Shown: positions 54,888-63,822 of the stretch, in pieces | Layout: every line of letters starts with the position of its first letter | How positions within the stretch are numbered: the stretch's first letter is position 1 | Assembly: GCA_965229335.1 (NCBI GenBank) | Contig: OZ245874.1 | Coordinates: forward strand, 6,262,001 to 6,326,000 | DNA length: 64,000 bases | Source of the DNA: JAFKFH01 sp017307375 | Lineage (GTDB): Bacteria; Pseudomonadota; Alphaproteobacteria; Ferrovibrionales; Ferrovibrionaceae | Direction of reading: 5' to 3' | Notes under the pieces: generated by a model | The model's database searches: none | Told to the model about the DNA's origin: nothing | The model's input: the letters and a program-made list of their open reading frames with translations, nothing else | Program-made: the position numbers and the translations under genes

Positions 54888-55955
54888 TCAGGCGTAATGC
54901 CGGCCGAAGCGGTTGGCAAGGATATCGGCAAGGGCTGCCTGTTCCTGGCGCACGAAACCCCGGGCCGGCAGCTTGCCTTCGCGCAGCAGGTCGACCATCG
55001 CACAGATGCCGGCGGCGGTGGTGACCTGGATCGCGCTCCACAGCCGGCCGCCGATTTCCTTGGCGTAGACCTTGCGCACGAAGGTTTCCTGGGTCAGCCG
55101 GCCGTGCTGGCGGCCCGAGGCGGTGACGAAGACCAGCACCACGTCCTGCAGGGTCATCGGCACGGCGTTTTCCAGGATGTCCTTGAGGATCGGCCGGCGC
55201 TTGCCCAGCCCGAGATCCTGGACCAGCAGCTTGACGATCTCGCGATGGCCGGGATAGCGCACGGTCTTGTAGTCGAGGCTGTCGACGCGGCCCTCCAGCG
55301 TCTCGCACAGCGTGCCCAGCCCGCCCGAGGTGTTGAACGCCTCGTAGTCGAGGCCGTCGAGCGAGAAATGCTCGAGGCCTTCGAGCGGCAGCACTTCGCG
55401 CATCTGGCCGTCGACGATGGCTTCGCAGGGATTGCAGTATTCGTTGATCAGCCCGTCGGTCGACCAGGTCAGGTTGTATTTCAGCCCGTTGGTCGGATAG
55501 AGCGGCAGCGCGCCGACGCGCATGTGCAGGTCGGTCAGGCTCTCGAAGCGCCTGGCCAGATCGTGGGCGGCGATCGAGATGAAGCCGGGCGCCAGGCCGC
55601 ATTGCGGCACGAAGGCGGTGCGGGCGTCGGCCGCCAGCCCCTTGACCACGCGGGTCGCCGCGACATCCTCGGTCAGGTCGAAATAATGCACCCCGGCCAC
55701 CTTGGCGGCGCCGGCGATCGACGGGGTCAGGGTGTAGGGCGCGGCCGAAATGACGGCATCGTGGCCGTCCAGCGCCAGGGCCAGCGCCTTGGTGTCCTCG
55801 GCGTCGACGACCAGCTTCTTCAGGCCGGGCCGGTCGACGCGGGCCAGCAGTTCGGGGGTCTTGTCGGCCAGGGTGACCTGATAATCGCCCGACCCCATCA
55901 GCATCTCGACGATCATCGCGCCGATATTGCCCGACCCGACCAGCATGACCTTCAT
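54888..55955 (-). CDS. Saccharopine dehydrogenase family protein
   Basis: This 355-residue Rossmann enzyme probably splits saccharopine to glutamate and aminoadipate semialdehyde. The NAD loop is MLVGSGNIGAMIVEML, and PQCGLAPGFISIAAHDL and NGLKYNLTWSTDGLINEY are family hallmarks. It lacks the lysine-ketoglutarate reductase half, which would have to be encoded elsewhere. AGGAGG lies before the ATG at 55955. It is followed directly by the aldehyde dehydrogenase and is divergent from an Lrp-type regulator. Confidence 0.9.
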   Translation of the reverse strand: MKVMLVGSGNIGAMIVEMLMGSGDYQVTLADKTPELLARVDRPGLKKLVVDAEDTKALALALDGHDAVISAAPYTLTPSIAGAAKVAGVHYFDLTEDVAATRVVKGLAADARTAFVPQCGLAPGFISIAAHDLARRFESLTDLHMRVGALPLYPTNGLKYNLTWSTDGLINEYCNPCEAIVDGQMREVLPLEGLEHFSLDGLDYEAFNTSGGLGTLCETLEGRVDSLDYKTVRYPGHREIVKLLVQDLGLGKRRPILKDILENAVPMTLQDVVLVFVTASGRQHGRLTQETFVRKVYAKEIGGRLWSAIQVTTAAGICAMVDLLREGKLPARGFVRQEQAALADILANRFGRHYA

Positions 55956-56007
55956 GATCCGTCCTCCTGAAATGATGTTCCCGGCATCCACCCTCGGCCC
56001 TGGCAAT

Positions 56008-56054
56008 GCCGGAAAAAACCGGGCAATATGCCGGCCTTACGAATAATTTCCGGC
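56008..56054. promoter_or_regulatory. Inverted repeat in the divergent Lrp / saccharopine-dehydrogenase promoter
   Basis: GCCGGAAA (56008-56015) is mirrored by TTTCCGGC (56047-56054) with 31 bases between. It may be the site of the adjacent Lrp-type regulator, whose family often binds spaced arms and wraps DNA. Confidence 0.45.
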
Positions 56055-56067
56055 GATATGACGGACA

Positions 56068-56511
56068 ATGGCGGCGGAACAACGGCTCGATGCGCAGGAC
56101 CGGCGGCTGATCGCGCTGTTGCAGGCGAATGCCCGCCTGCCGGTGGCGACGCTCGCCCGCCAGCTCGGCCTGGCGCGGTCGACCGTGCAGGACCGGCTGG
56201 CGCGGCTCGAGCGCGACGGGGTGATCTCGGGTTACGCCGTGCGGCTCGGCATCGACGACGAGGCCGGCCGGGTGCGGGCTCATGTGCTGATCACGGTTCG
56301 GCCGAAGCTGGAGGCGCAGGTGGTGGGCGCGCTGAGGAAGCTGCCGGAGGTGCGGCGCCTCTCCTCGGTTTCCGGTGCCCATGACCTGATCGCCGAGATC
56401 GCGGCGGCCGACCTGCCGACCATCGACCGCGTGCTGGACGAGATCGGCGCGATGGCCGGCATCGAGCGGACGACGTCGTCGATCATCCTGTCGACGCGGT
56501 TCTCGCGCTAG
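56068..56511 (+). CDS. Lrp/AsnC family transcriptional regulator
   Basis: This 147-residue regulator has the N-terminal HTH (LDAQDRRLIALLQANARLPV through LARLERDGVISGY) and a C-terminal RAM/ACT-like effector domain (VRRLSSVSGAHDLIAEI). Family members sense amino acids. Its divergence from two lysine-degradation genes suggests that it is a lysine-responsive regulator of that operon. The ATG at 56068 lies 112 bases from the start of the saccharopine dehydrogenase. Confidence 0.92.
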   Translation: MAAEQRLDAQDRRLIALLQANARLPVATLARQLGLARSTVQDRLARLERDGVISGYAVRLGIDDEAGRVRAHVLITVRPKLEAQVVGALRKLPEVRRLSSVSGAHDLIAEIAAADLPTIDRVLDEIGAMAGIERTTSSIILSTRFSR

Positions 56512-56587
56512 TCGGCAGGTGCTGCAAATTGCGGCGTGCCGTCCACGGCTTGGGCATTACTGGTATACCACCTATGGCGACCTATAG

Positions 56588-56609
56588 CCGGCGCGTATAC
56601 CCGCGCCGG
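56588..56609 (+). terminator. Hairpin downstream of the Lrp gene
   Basis: An eight-base perfect stem with the loop TATACC is followed by TTT. It lies 76 bases after the Lrp stop and before the peptide-transporter operon, so it probably separates the two units. Confidence 0.45.
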
Positions 56610-56748
56610 TTTGACACGGTTTTGCCGCATTTTCCTTTTGCCGGCCGTTATGGGCCGGTCTATGAATCCCGACCTAGCACCAACGCCCAGCCATCAGGAC
56701 ATGGGCGGCTACAGGGAAACAAACGAAGCAATCTTCGAGGAGGCACCT

Positions 56749-58350
56749 TTGATCCGCACTCTCCCTCTCCTTGCCACCGTGGCGCTCGGCGCGCTCGTCA
56801 TGGCCGGCCCGGCGGCCGCCAAGGGCACGCTGGTCTACTGCTCGGAAGGCAGCCCGGAGAATTTCAACCCGCAGATCAACACCACCGGCACGTCGTTCGA
56901 CGCCGCCAAGCCGGTCTATAACGGCCTTGTCGAATTCGAACGCGGCTCGACCAAGGTCATCCCCGGCCTGGCCGAATCCTGGACCGTCTCGGAAGACGGC
57001 AAGACCTACACCTTCAATCTGCGCAAGGGCGTGAAGTTCCATTCCAACGCGAACTTCAAGCCGACCCGCGACTTCAACGCCGACGACGTCCTGTTCTCGT
57101 TCAACCGCATGTGGAAGGCGGATCACCCCTACCACAAGGTCTCGGGCGGCTCGTACGACTACTTCGGCGACATGGACATGCCGAAGCTGCTGAAGTCGAT
57201 CACCAAGGTCGACGACTATACCGTCAAGTTCGAGCTGAACGACGCCGAGGCGCCGTTCATCGCCAACATGGCGATGGACTTCGCCCAGATCCTGTCGGGC
57301 GAGTACGGCGACGCGCTGCTGAAGAAGGGCACGCCGGAAAAGATCGACCAGGAGCCGGTCGGCACCGGCCCGTTCACCTTCGTGCAGTACCAGAAGGACG
57401 CGCTGATCCGCTATCGCGCCAACGACCAGTACTGGGGCGGCCGTCCGCCGCTCGACCAGCTGGTCTTCTCGATCACCAAGGATCCGGCGGTCCGCTACGC
57501 CAAGGTCAAGGCGGGCGAATGCCACGTCATGCCCTATCCGAACCCGGCCGACCTGCCGAAGATGCGCGAGGACAAGGACATCAACCTGCTGTCGCAGGAA
57601 GGCCTGAATATCGGCTACCTCGCCTATAACGTCACCAAGAAGCCGTTCGACGACAAGCGGGTCCGCAAGGCGCTGAACATGGCCATCGACAAGAAGGCCA
57701 TCGTCGACGCGGTCTACCAGGGCGCCGGCGTCGCGGCGATCAACCCGATCCCGCCGACCCTGTGGTCCTACAACAAGAGCGTCAAGGACGATCCCTACAA
57801 CGTCGAGGAAGCCAAGAAGCTGCTGGCCGAGGCCGGCTATCCGAACGGCTTCGAGACCGACCTGTGGGCGATGCCGGTGCAGCGCCCCTACAACCCGAAC
57901 GCCCAGCGCATCGCCGAGATGATGCAGGCGGACCTGGCCAAGGTCGGCGTCAAGGCGAAGATCGTCTCCTACGAGTGGGGCGAGTATCGCAAGCGCGCCC
58001 AGGCCGGCGAGCATCAGATGGCCCAGCTCGGCTGGACCGGCGACAACGGCGACCCGGACAACTTCATGTACGTGCTGCTGGGTTGCGCGGCCGCCCGTCC
58101 GGGCGGGTCGAACATCGCCAAGTGGTGCTACAAGCCGTTCGACGACCTGCTGGTCGCCGCCAAGCGCACCGCCGACGTGGCCGAGCGCACCAAGCTCTAC
58201 GAGCAGGCGCAGGTGGTCTTCAAGGAAGAGGCCCCCTGGTTCACCATCGCCCACTCGGTGGTATACAAGCCGGTGCGCAAGGAAGTCGTAGACTTCCGCG
58301 TCAGCCCGTTCGGCCGCCATCAGTTCGACGGCGTTGACTTGAAGCAGTAA
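56749..58350 (+). CDS. Peptide ABC transporter substrate-binding protein (DppA type)
   Basis: This 533-residue periplasmic binding protein of the SBP_bac_5 family captures di- or oligopeptides for the permease encoded downstream. A signal peptide (LLATVALGALVMAGPAAA) is followed by the typical opening GTLVYCSEGSPENFNPQ and FNLRKGVKFHSN; the C-terminal end has EEAPWFTIAHSVVYKPVR. The start is TTG at 56749 with AGGAGG six bases before. The length agrees with E. coli DppA (535). Confidence 0.93.
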   Translation: MIRTLPLLATVALGALVMAGPAAAKGTLVYCSEGSPENFNPQINTTGTSFDAAKPVYNGLVEFERGSTKVIPGLAESWTVSEDGKTYTFNLRKGVKFHSNANFKPTRDFNADDVLFSFNRMWKADHPYHKVSGGSYDYFGDMDMPKLLKSITKVDDYTVKFELNDAEAPFIANMAMDFAQILSGEYGDALLKKGTPEKIDQEPVGTGPFTFVQYQKDALIRYRANDQYWGGRPPLDQLVFSITKDPAVRYAKVKAGECHVMPYPNPADLPKMREDKDINLLSQEGLNIGYLAYNVTKKPFDDKRVRKALNMAIDKKAIVDAVYQGAGVAAINPIPPTLWSYNKSVKDDPYNVEEAKKLLAEAGYPNGFETDLWAMPVQRPYNPNAQRIAEMMQADLAKVGVKAKIVSYEWGEYRKRAQAGEHQMAQLGWTGDNGDPDNFMYVLLGCAAARPGGSNIAKWCYKPFDDLLVAAKRTADVAERTKLYEQAQVVFKEEAPWFTIAHSVVYKPVRKEVVDFRVSPFGRHQFDGVDLKQ

Positions 58351-58359
58351 ATCGCTTAA

Positions 58360-58391
58360 CCCCGGCGGCCACCAAAGGCCGCCGGGGTTTT
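58360..58391 (+). terminator. Terminator-like hairpin between the binding-protein and permease genes
   Basis: An 11-base perfect stem (CCCCGGCGGCC and its complement) with a six-base loop is followed by TTTT. It lies inside the operon, 10 bases after the first stop. It should let much of the transcript end or be protected there, giving more binding protein than permease. Confidence 0.8.
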
Positions 58392-58401
58392 GCTTACCGC
58401 T

Positions 58402-59406
58402 ATGCTGCGCTTTATCCTGACCCGAATCTCGCTGGTCGTGCCGACATTCATCGGCATCCTTCTGCTATCCTTCATGCTGATCCGGCTGGTGCCGGGCGAC
58501 CCGATTGAGGTGCGCTTCGGCGAGCGCGGCATCGCCCCGGAACGGCTGGCGCAGCTGCGCGCCGAAATGGGCCTGGACCAGCCGCTCTACATCCAGTTCC
58601 TCGACTATCTCGGCCATGTCGCCCGCGGCGACCTCGGCGTCTCGATCTCGACCAAGAATCCCGTGCTCACCGAATTCCTGGCGCTGTTTCCGGCGACGGT
58701 CGAACTCGGTCTCTGCGCGATGATCTTCGCCATCGTCTTCGGCCTGCCCGCCGGCGTCTTCGCCGCGGTCAAGCGTGGCTCGGTCTTCGACCACGCGCTG
58801 ATGTCGACCTCGCTGACCGGCTTCTCGATGCCGATCTTCTGGTGGGGCCTGCTGCTGATCCTGCTGTTCTCGGTCCAGCTCGGCTGGACGCCGGTTTCCG
58901 GCCGGCTGGCGGCGCTCTACTATATCGAGCCGACCACCGGCTTCATGCTGATCGACAGCCTGCTGTCCGACGAGAAGGGCGCCTTCCTCTCGGCGCTCCG
59001 GCATCTGATCCTGCCGACCGTCGTGCTCGGCACCATCCCGCTCGCCGTGGTCGCGCGCATGACCCGCTCGTCGATGCTCGAGGTCCTCAACGAGGATTAC
59101 ATCCGCACCGCGCGGGCCAAGGGGCTGTCGTCGTTCCGGGTCATCGGCATCCATGGCCTGCGCAACGCGATGATCCCGGTCGTCACGGTGATCGGCCTGC
59201 AGGTCGGCTCGCTGCTCGGCGGCGCCATCCTGACCGAGAGCATCTTCGCCTGGCCGGGCGTCGCCTCCTGGCTGATCGAGGCGATCAACCGCCGCGACTA
59301 CCCGGTGCTGCAGGGCGGGGTCCTGCTCGTCGCCTCGCTCGTCATGCTCGTCAATCTCGCCGTGGACGTGCTCTACGGCATGCTCAACCCGCGCATCCGG
59401 CGCTGA
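58402..59406 (+). CDS. Peptide ABC transporter permease (DppB type)
   Basis: This 334-residue inner-membrane subunit has about six helices and the BPD motif EDYIRTARAKGLSSFRVIGIHGLRNA. The N-terminal MLRFILTRISLVVPTFIGIL and LIRLVPGDPI are DppB hallmarks. The start is the ATG at 58402; a TTG four codons earlier lies in the terminator arm. Confidence 0.94.
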   Translation: MLRFILTRISLVVPTFIGILLLSFMLIRLVPGDPIEVRFGERGIAPERLAQLRAEMGLDQPLYIQFLDYLGHVARGDLGVSISTKNPVLTEFLALFPATVELGLCAMIFAIVFGLPAGVFAAVKRGSVFDHALMSTSLTGFSMPIFWWGLLLILLFSVQLGWTPVSGRLAALYYIEPTTGFMLIDSLLSDEKGAFLSALRHLILPTVVLGTIPLAVVARMTRSSMLEVLNEDYIRTARAKGLSSFRVIGIHGLRNAMIPVVTVIGLQVGSLLGGAILTESIFAWPGVASWLIEAINRRDYPVLQGGVLLVASLVMLVNLAVDVLYGMLNPRIRR

Positions 59407-59425
59407 CGCCAGAGACCCGAAAACC

Positions 59426-60337
59426 ATGTCGGAAGCCGCCGCCACCCCGACGCCCCAGACCGAACCGGTCTCGGCGCCGCTGACCCCTGCCCGCGAAGTC
59501 TGGCTGCATTTCCGCCAGAACAAGGGGGCGATGATCGGCATGTACTTCATCATCGCCCTGGTGATCGTCGCGATCCTGGCCGACCTGCTGGCCCCGCATT
59601 CGCCGATCGTCCAGTACCGCGAAGCGCTGCTGGTGCCGCCGGTGTTTCAGGACGGCGGCTCGTGGCGCTTCATCCTCGGTACCGACGACATCGGGCGCGA
59701 CATCCTCTCGCGGCTGATCCACGGCGCCCGGCTGTCGATCATCATCGGCTTCATCGTCGTCTTCCTCTCGCTCGGTTTCGGCGTGGTGCTCGGCCTGTCC
59801 GCCGCCTTCGCCCGCGGCACCGTCGAGATCCTGATCATGCGCCTGATGGACATCATGCTGGCGCTGCCCTCGCTCCTGCTCGCCATCGTCATCGTGGCGA
59901 TCCTGGGGCCGGGGCTGTTCAACGCGATGATCGCGGTCTCGATCGTCTCGCTGCCGCATTTCACCCGGCTGGCGCGCGCCTCGGCGATGTCGGAACTGAC
60001 GCGCGAATACGTCTCGTCGGCCAGGATCGCCGGCGCCGGGACCTTACGACTGATGTTCCGCACCGTCCTGCCCAACTGCATGGCCCCGCTGATCGTGCAG
60101 GCGACCCTCGGTTTCTCGAACGCGATCCTCGATGCCGCGGCGCTGGGCTTCCTCGGGCTCGGCGCCCAGCCGCCGACGCCGGAATGGGGCACGATGCTCG
60201 CCGGGTCGCTGCAATACGTGCAGCGCGCCTGGTGGGTCGTGACCTTCCCCGGCCTTGCCATCCTCCTCACCGTGCTCGCCTTCAACCTGATGGGTGACGG
60301 CCTGCGCGACGCCCTCGATCCGAAGTTGAAGCGCTAA
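59426..60337 (+). CDS. Peptide ABC transporter permease (DppC type)
   Basis: This 303-residue partner permease has the usual N-terminal helix (MYFIIALVIVAILADLLAPH), the marker LGTDDIGRDILSRLIHGAR, and the ATPase-docking EYVSSARIAGAGTLRLMFRT. It follows the first permease by 19 bases and shares one base with the next gene. Confidence 0.94.
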   Translation: MSEAAATPTPQTEPVSAPLTPAREVWLHFRQNKGAMIGMYFIIALVIVAILADLLAPHSPIVQYREALLVPPVFQDGGSWRFILGTDDIGRDILSRLIHGARLSIIIGFIVVFLSLGFGVVLGLSAAFARGTVEILIMRLMDIMLALPSLLLAIVIVAILGPGLFNAMIAVSIVSLPHFTRLARASAMSELTREYVSSARIAGAGTLRLMFRTVLPNCMAPLIVQATLGFSNAILDAAALGFLGLGAQPPTPEWGTMLAGSLQYVQRAWWVVTFPGLAILLTVLAFNLMGDGLRDALDPKLKR

Positions 60338-61329
60338 TGCCCGCCCTGCTCGAAATCCGCGGCCTGACCGTCGAATTCACCACCTCGCGCGGCATCCTGC
60401 GCGCCGTCGACCGCGTCGACATGGATGTCGCCGAGGGCGAGGTGCTGGGCGTGGTCGGCGAATCCGGCTCGGGCAAGTCGGTCTCGATGCTGGCGCTGAT
60501 GGGCCTGCTCGGCTCGAACGCGAAGCTGACCGCCGATCGCCTCGCCTTCGCCGGCACCGACCTGCTGACGCTCACCCCGCGCCAGCGGCGCAAGCTGGTG
60601 GGCAAGGACGTCGCGATGATCTTCCAGGAGCCGACGACCAGCCTGAACCCCTGCTTCACCGTCGGCTTCCAGATCGTCGAGGCGCTGAAGGAACATATGG
60701 GCGGCACGCGCAAATGGCGGCGTGACCGCGCGGTCGAGCTGCTGAACCTCGTCGGCATTCCCGACCCCGGCGCCCGCCTCAACGCCTTCCCGCACCAGCT
60801 GTCGGGCGGCATGAACCAGCGGGTGATGATCGCCATGGCGATCGCCTGCCAGCCGCGCCTCCTGATCGCCGACGAGCCGACAACGGCGCTCGACGTCACC
60901 ATCCAGGCCCAGATCCTGGAGCTGCTGACCCGGCTGCAGCGCCAGCACAACATGGCGATGGTCCTGATCACCCACGACATGGCGGTAGTGTCGGAAACCG
61001 CCCAGCGGGTGCAGGTGATGTATGCCGGGCAGCTGGTCGAGACGCGCAGCGCCGACGACCTTTTTTCGCGTCCGCGCCATCCCTACACCGCCGCGCTGCT
61101 TTCCTCGCTGCCCGAACATGCCGAGCGGCGGGCGCGGCTTGCGACCATCCCGGGCCTCGTCCCCGGCATCGGCGACCGCCCGGTCGGCTGCCTGTTCAGC
61201 CCGCGCTGCGCCCATGCCAACGACCGCTGCCGGGCCGAGCGGCCCGACCTCTACCGCGACCCCGAGGGGCTCGCGCGCTGTTTCTACCCGCTGGACGACA
61301 GCGGCCGCCCGGAAGGAGTTGCGGCATGA
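60337..61329 (+). CDS. Peptide ABC transporter ATPase (DppD type)
   Basis: This 330-residue ATPase powers peptide uptake. Walker A is GESGSGKSVS (Lys 47), the signature is LSGGMNQRVMIAMAIACQPR, and Walker B is LLIADEPTTALDV. The C-terminal oligopeptide region contains the conserved cysteines (VGCLFSPRCAHANDRCR) that usually bind a 4Fe-4S cluster or metal in these subunits. Its start overlaps the permease stop. Confidence 0.94.
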   Translation: MPALLEIRGLTVEFTTSRGILRAVDRVDMDVAEGEVLGVVGESGSGKSVSMLALMGLLGSNAKLTADRLAFAGTDLLTLTPRQRRKLVGKDVAMIFQEPTTSLNPCFTVGFQIVEALKEHMGGTRKWRRDRAVELLNLVGIPDPGARLNAFPHQLSGGMNQRVMIAMAIACQPRLLIADEPTTALDVTIQAQILELLTRLQRQHNMAMVLITHDMAVVSETAQRVQVMYAGQLVETRSADDLFSRPRHPYTAALLSSLPEHAERRARLATIPGLVPGIGDRPVGCLFSPRCAHANDRCRAERPDLYRDPEGLARCFYPLDDSGRPEGVAA

Positions 61330-62309
61330 CCGTGGTGATGGAAGCCAAGGGCGTCCGCCGCTACTACGAGGTCAAGAAGGGCATGCTGGCCAAGGCCGCG
61401 ACGGTGCGCGCGGTCGACGGCGTCTCCTTCACGCTGGAAGCCGGCAGGACGCTCGCCATCGTCGGTGAATCGGGCTGCGGCAAATCCTCGCTGGCCCGGG
61501 TGCTGGCGATGCTCGAGCCGCCGTCGGATGGCGAACTGCTGATCGACGGCCTGCCGACGCTGGCACCCGAAGCCGATCGCCGCGTCGCCCTGCGCCGGGC
61601 GGTGCAGATGGTGTTCCAGAACCCCTATGGCTCGCTGAACCCGCGCCACACCGTCGGCCGCATCCTGGAAGAGCCGCTGGAGATCAATACCGATCTCAGC
61701 CGCGACCAGCGCGCCGAGGCGGCGCGCGCGATCCTCGCCCGTGTCGGCTTGCGCCCCGAAGCCTACGGCCGCTATCCCCACATGTTCTCGGGCGGCCAGC
61801 GCCAGCGCATCGCGATCGCCCGCGCGCTGATGCTGAAACCGCGCGTGGTGATCGCCGACGAGCCGGTCTCGGCCCTCGACATCTCGATCCAGGGCCAGAT
61901 CCTCAACCTGCTGATGGACCTGCAGGAAGAACTTCGGCTGGCCTACATCTTCGTCAGCCACGACCTGGGCGTCGTCCATCACATCGCCGACGAGGTGATG
62001 GTGATGTATCTCGGCCGGCCGGTGGAACACGGCGAGACCGGCCTGTTGTTCGACCGCCCGGCCCATCCCTATACCCGCGCGCTGCTGGGCAGCCGGCCGC
62101 GCATCCAGACCGGCGCGAACAAGATTCCGCGCAAGACGCTGTCGGGCGAACTGCCCTCGCCGCTGCGCCCGCCGCCGGGCTGCGCCTTCCACCAGCGCTG
62201 CACCTTCGCGACCGAGCTGTGCAAGCGCGACCGGCCGGAACTGCGCCGGGTCGAGGGCCGCGCCGTCGCCTGCCACCACGCCGAGACGGTGCTGGGCGCG
62301 GCGGCCTGA
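61326..62309 (+). CDS. Peptide ABC transporter ATPase (DppF type)
   Basis: This 327-residue second ATPase completes the transporter. Walker A is GESGCGKSSLAR (Lys 53), the signature is FSGGQRQRIAIARALML, and Walker B is VVIADEPVSALDI. The C-terminal Cys cluster (PGCAFHQRCTFATELCKR) is like that of its partner. The ATG at 61326 overlaps the previous stop by four bases. Confidence 0.94.
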   Translation: MTVVMEAKGVRRYYEVKKGMLAKAATVRAVDGVSFTLEAGRTLAIVGESGCGKSSLARVLAMLEPPSDGELLIDGLPTLAPEADRRVALRRAVQMVFQNPYGSLNPRHTVGRILEEPLEINTDLSRDQRAEAARAILARVGLRPEAYGRYPHMFSGGQRQRIAIARALMLKPRVVIADEPVSALDISIQGQILNLLMDLQEELRLAYIFVSHDLGVVHHIADEVMVMYLGRPVEHGETGLLFDRPAHPYTRALLGSRPRIQTGANKIPRKTLSGELPSPLRPPPGCAFHQRCTFATELCKRDRPELRRVEGRAVACHHAETVLGAAA

Positions 62310-62368
62310 GGCAGGCTGCCCGCTTGCCACTGCGGCCCGCGTGGTCTAAGTCCCCAACCAATCGTCGC

Positions 62369-62447
62369 CCCGGCGAAGGCCGGGGCCCAGGGAAAGCGCG
62401 GTGCAGTTTGCGACGCCCCGTGCCCTGGAGCCCGGCCTTCGCCGGGC
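62369..62447. repeat. Intergenic palindromic element (REP-like)
   Basis: CCCGGCGAAGGCCGGGG-type arms of 24 bases with about two mismatches face each other across 31 bases between the peptide-transporter operon and DUF423. Elements with this core (CCGGCGAAGGCCGG) are widely scattered between genes in GC-rich alphaproteobacteria. It may end the operon transcript. Confidence 0.6.
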
Positions 62448-62483
62448 TGGCGCCGTTGGGCCATAGTGGGCGGAGACAGGGTC

Positions 62484-62882
62484 ATGACACATATCGGCAG
62501 GTGGGCGGCGCTGGCCGTCGCCTATGCGGGGCTGAACGGGGCGGTGGCTGTCGCCGCGGCGGCCTATGCCACCCATGGCGTCGCCGATCCGCATGCCCAG
62601 GGCCAGGTCGTCACCGCCAGCCTGCAGCAACTGTTCCATGCGCTGGCAATCGTCGCGCTCGCCGCCCTGGCGCCGCGCTGGCCGGGCAAGGTGTCGCGCC
62701 GCCTCGGCCAGATCGCGATGCTCGCCTTCGCCATCGGCCTGACGCTGTTTGCCTACGCCGTCTATGCCACCGCGCTGTTCGGCCGGCCCGCGACGCTCGC
62801 CCCGACCGGCGGCACGATGCTGATCTTCGGCTGGCTGGTGCTGGCCATCGCGGGCCTTGCCGCCTGGGGGACCCGCCGATGA
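62484..62882 (+). CDS. DUF423 family membrane protein
   Basis: This 132-residue protein has four membrane helices and the family start GLNGAVAVAAAAYATHGVAD, where the AxxxHG pattern is conserved. The C-terminal segment ATLAPTGGTMLIFGWLVLAI is also typical. The function is unknown. The ATG at 62484 follows a GGAGACAGGG ribosome site. Its stop overlaps the next start (ATGA). Confidence 0.88.
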   Translation: MTHIGRWAALAVAYAGLNGAVAVAAAAYATHGVADPHAQGQVVTASLQQLFHALAIVALAALAPRWPGKVSRRLGQIAMLAFAIGLTLFAYAVYATALFGRPATLAPTGGTMLIFGWLVLAIAGLAAWGTRR

Positions 62883-63718
62883 GCGAGGAACTGCTGCTCG
62901 AACATCTCGCCGCCGGCGATTTCCGCCGCGCCGAGGCCGAGGTGCGCAAGCTGATCCATGCCGAGCCCGACCGTCTCGACCTCTACCTGATGCAGGGCGT
63001 GATCGCCCGCGAGGGCGGGCGGCGCGAAACCGCCGCCGCGGCCTACCAGCAGGCGCTGCTGCGTTTTCCCGACGCCGCGGTGCTGCATCATGCGCTCGGC
63101 CAGTGGTTCCTCGAGACCGGCCAGACCAGGGCGGCGCTGGCGGCGTTCCGCGCCGCGCTGATCTGCGATCCGGCCAGCGACGGCTTTGCCGAACTGGCGG
63201 GCCTCGCCGTCAAGCGCGGCGATGGCGCGGTCGCCACCCGGCTGCTGGCGCGGGCCGCGACGCTGCGGCCCGACCTCACCGAAGTGCGCCTCGACCACGC
63301 CAACCTGCTGCGCCAGATCGGCGACAATCGCGGCGCCCAGCGCGGCTACCTGCTGGCGCTGATCTACGCCCCGGCCTATGCCGAGGCCTGGACCGACCTG
63401 GGCGCGGCCCGGGCCGAGGCGGGCTCGCCGGAAGCCGGGTTCCATGCGCTGGGCCGCGCGGTCGCGACCGACCCGCAATCGGCCGCCGCCCATCTGCTGT
63501 CGGCCAACATGGCGCATGATTGCGGCCGGCGCGACGAGGCCGACCACGCCGCGCGGCGTGCCCTGGCGCTGCAGCCGGAATGGGCGGAAGGCTGGGCCAA
63601 CCGCGCCACCCTGGCGGGCGAAGCCGGCGATCCCGCGACCGCGCGCCGGGCGCTGGCCCATGCGGTGGCGATCAAGCCGCATCCGGCCTGGACCCGCCGC
63701 CTCGGCGCGCTGTCATAA
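62879..63718 (+). CDS. Tetratricopeptide repeat protein
   Basis: This 279-residue protein without a signal peptide is made of TPR units: LYLMQGVIAREGGRRETAAA, VLHHALGQWFLETGQTRAAL, AEAWTDLGAARAEAGSPEAG and AEGWANRATLAGEAGDPATA. TPR proteins form protein-binding scaffolds; the partner is unknown. It is translationally coupled to the DUF423 gene by a four-base overlap. Confidence 0.88.
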   Translation: MSEELLLEHLAAGDFRRAEAEVRKLIHAEPDRLDLYLMQGVIAREGGRRETAAAAYQQALLRFPDAAVLHHALGQWFLETGQTRAALAAFRAALICDPASDGFAELAGLAVKRGDGAVATRLLARAATLRPDLTEVRLDHANLLRQIGDNRGAQRGYLLALIYAPAYAEAWTDLGAARAEAGSPEAGFHALGRAVATDPQSAAAHLLSANMAHDCGRRDEADHAARRALALQPEWAEGWANRATLAGEAGDPATARRALAHAVAIKPHPAWTRRLGALS

Positions 63719-63822
63719 AATAAGACTTGCTTTCCGGGGGGTTTAGCCCCATATCGCAGCGCTCAGCCGGGCGCTGTTGCGCACGGGTCTCACACTTTTA
63801 GCCGGGTGGAGGGTCTCGTCCG

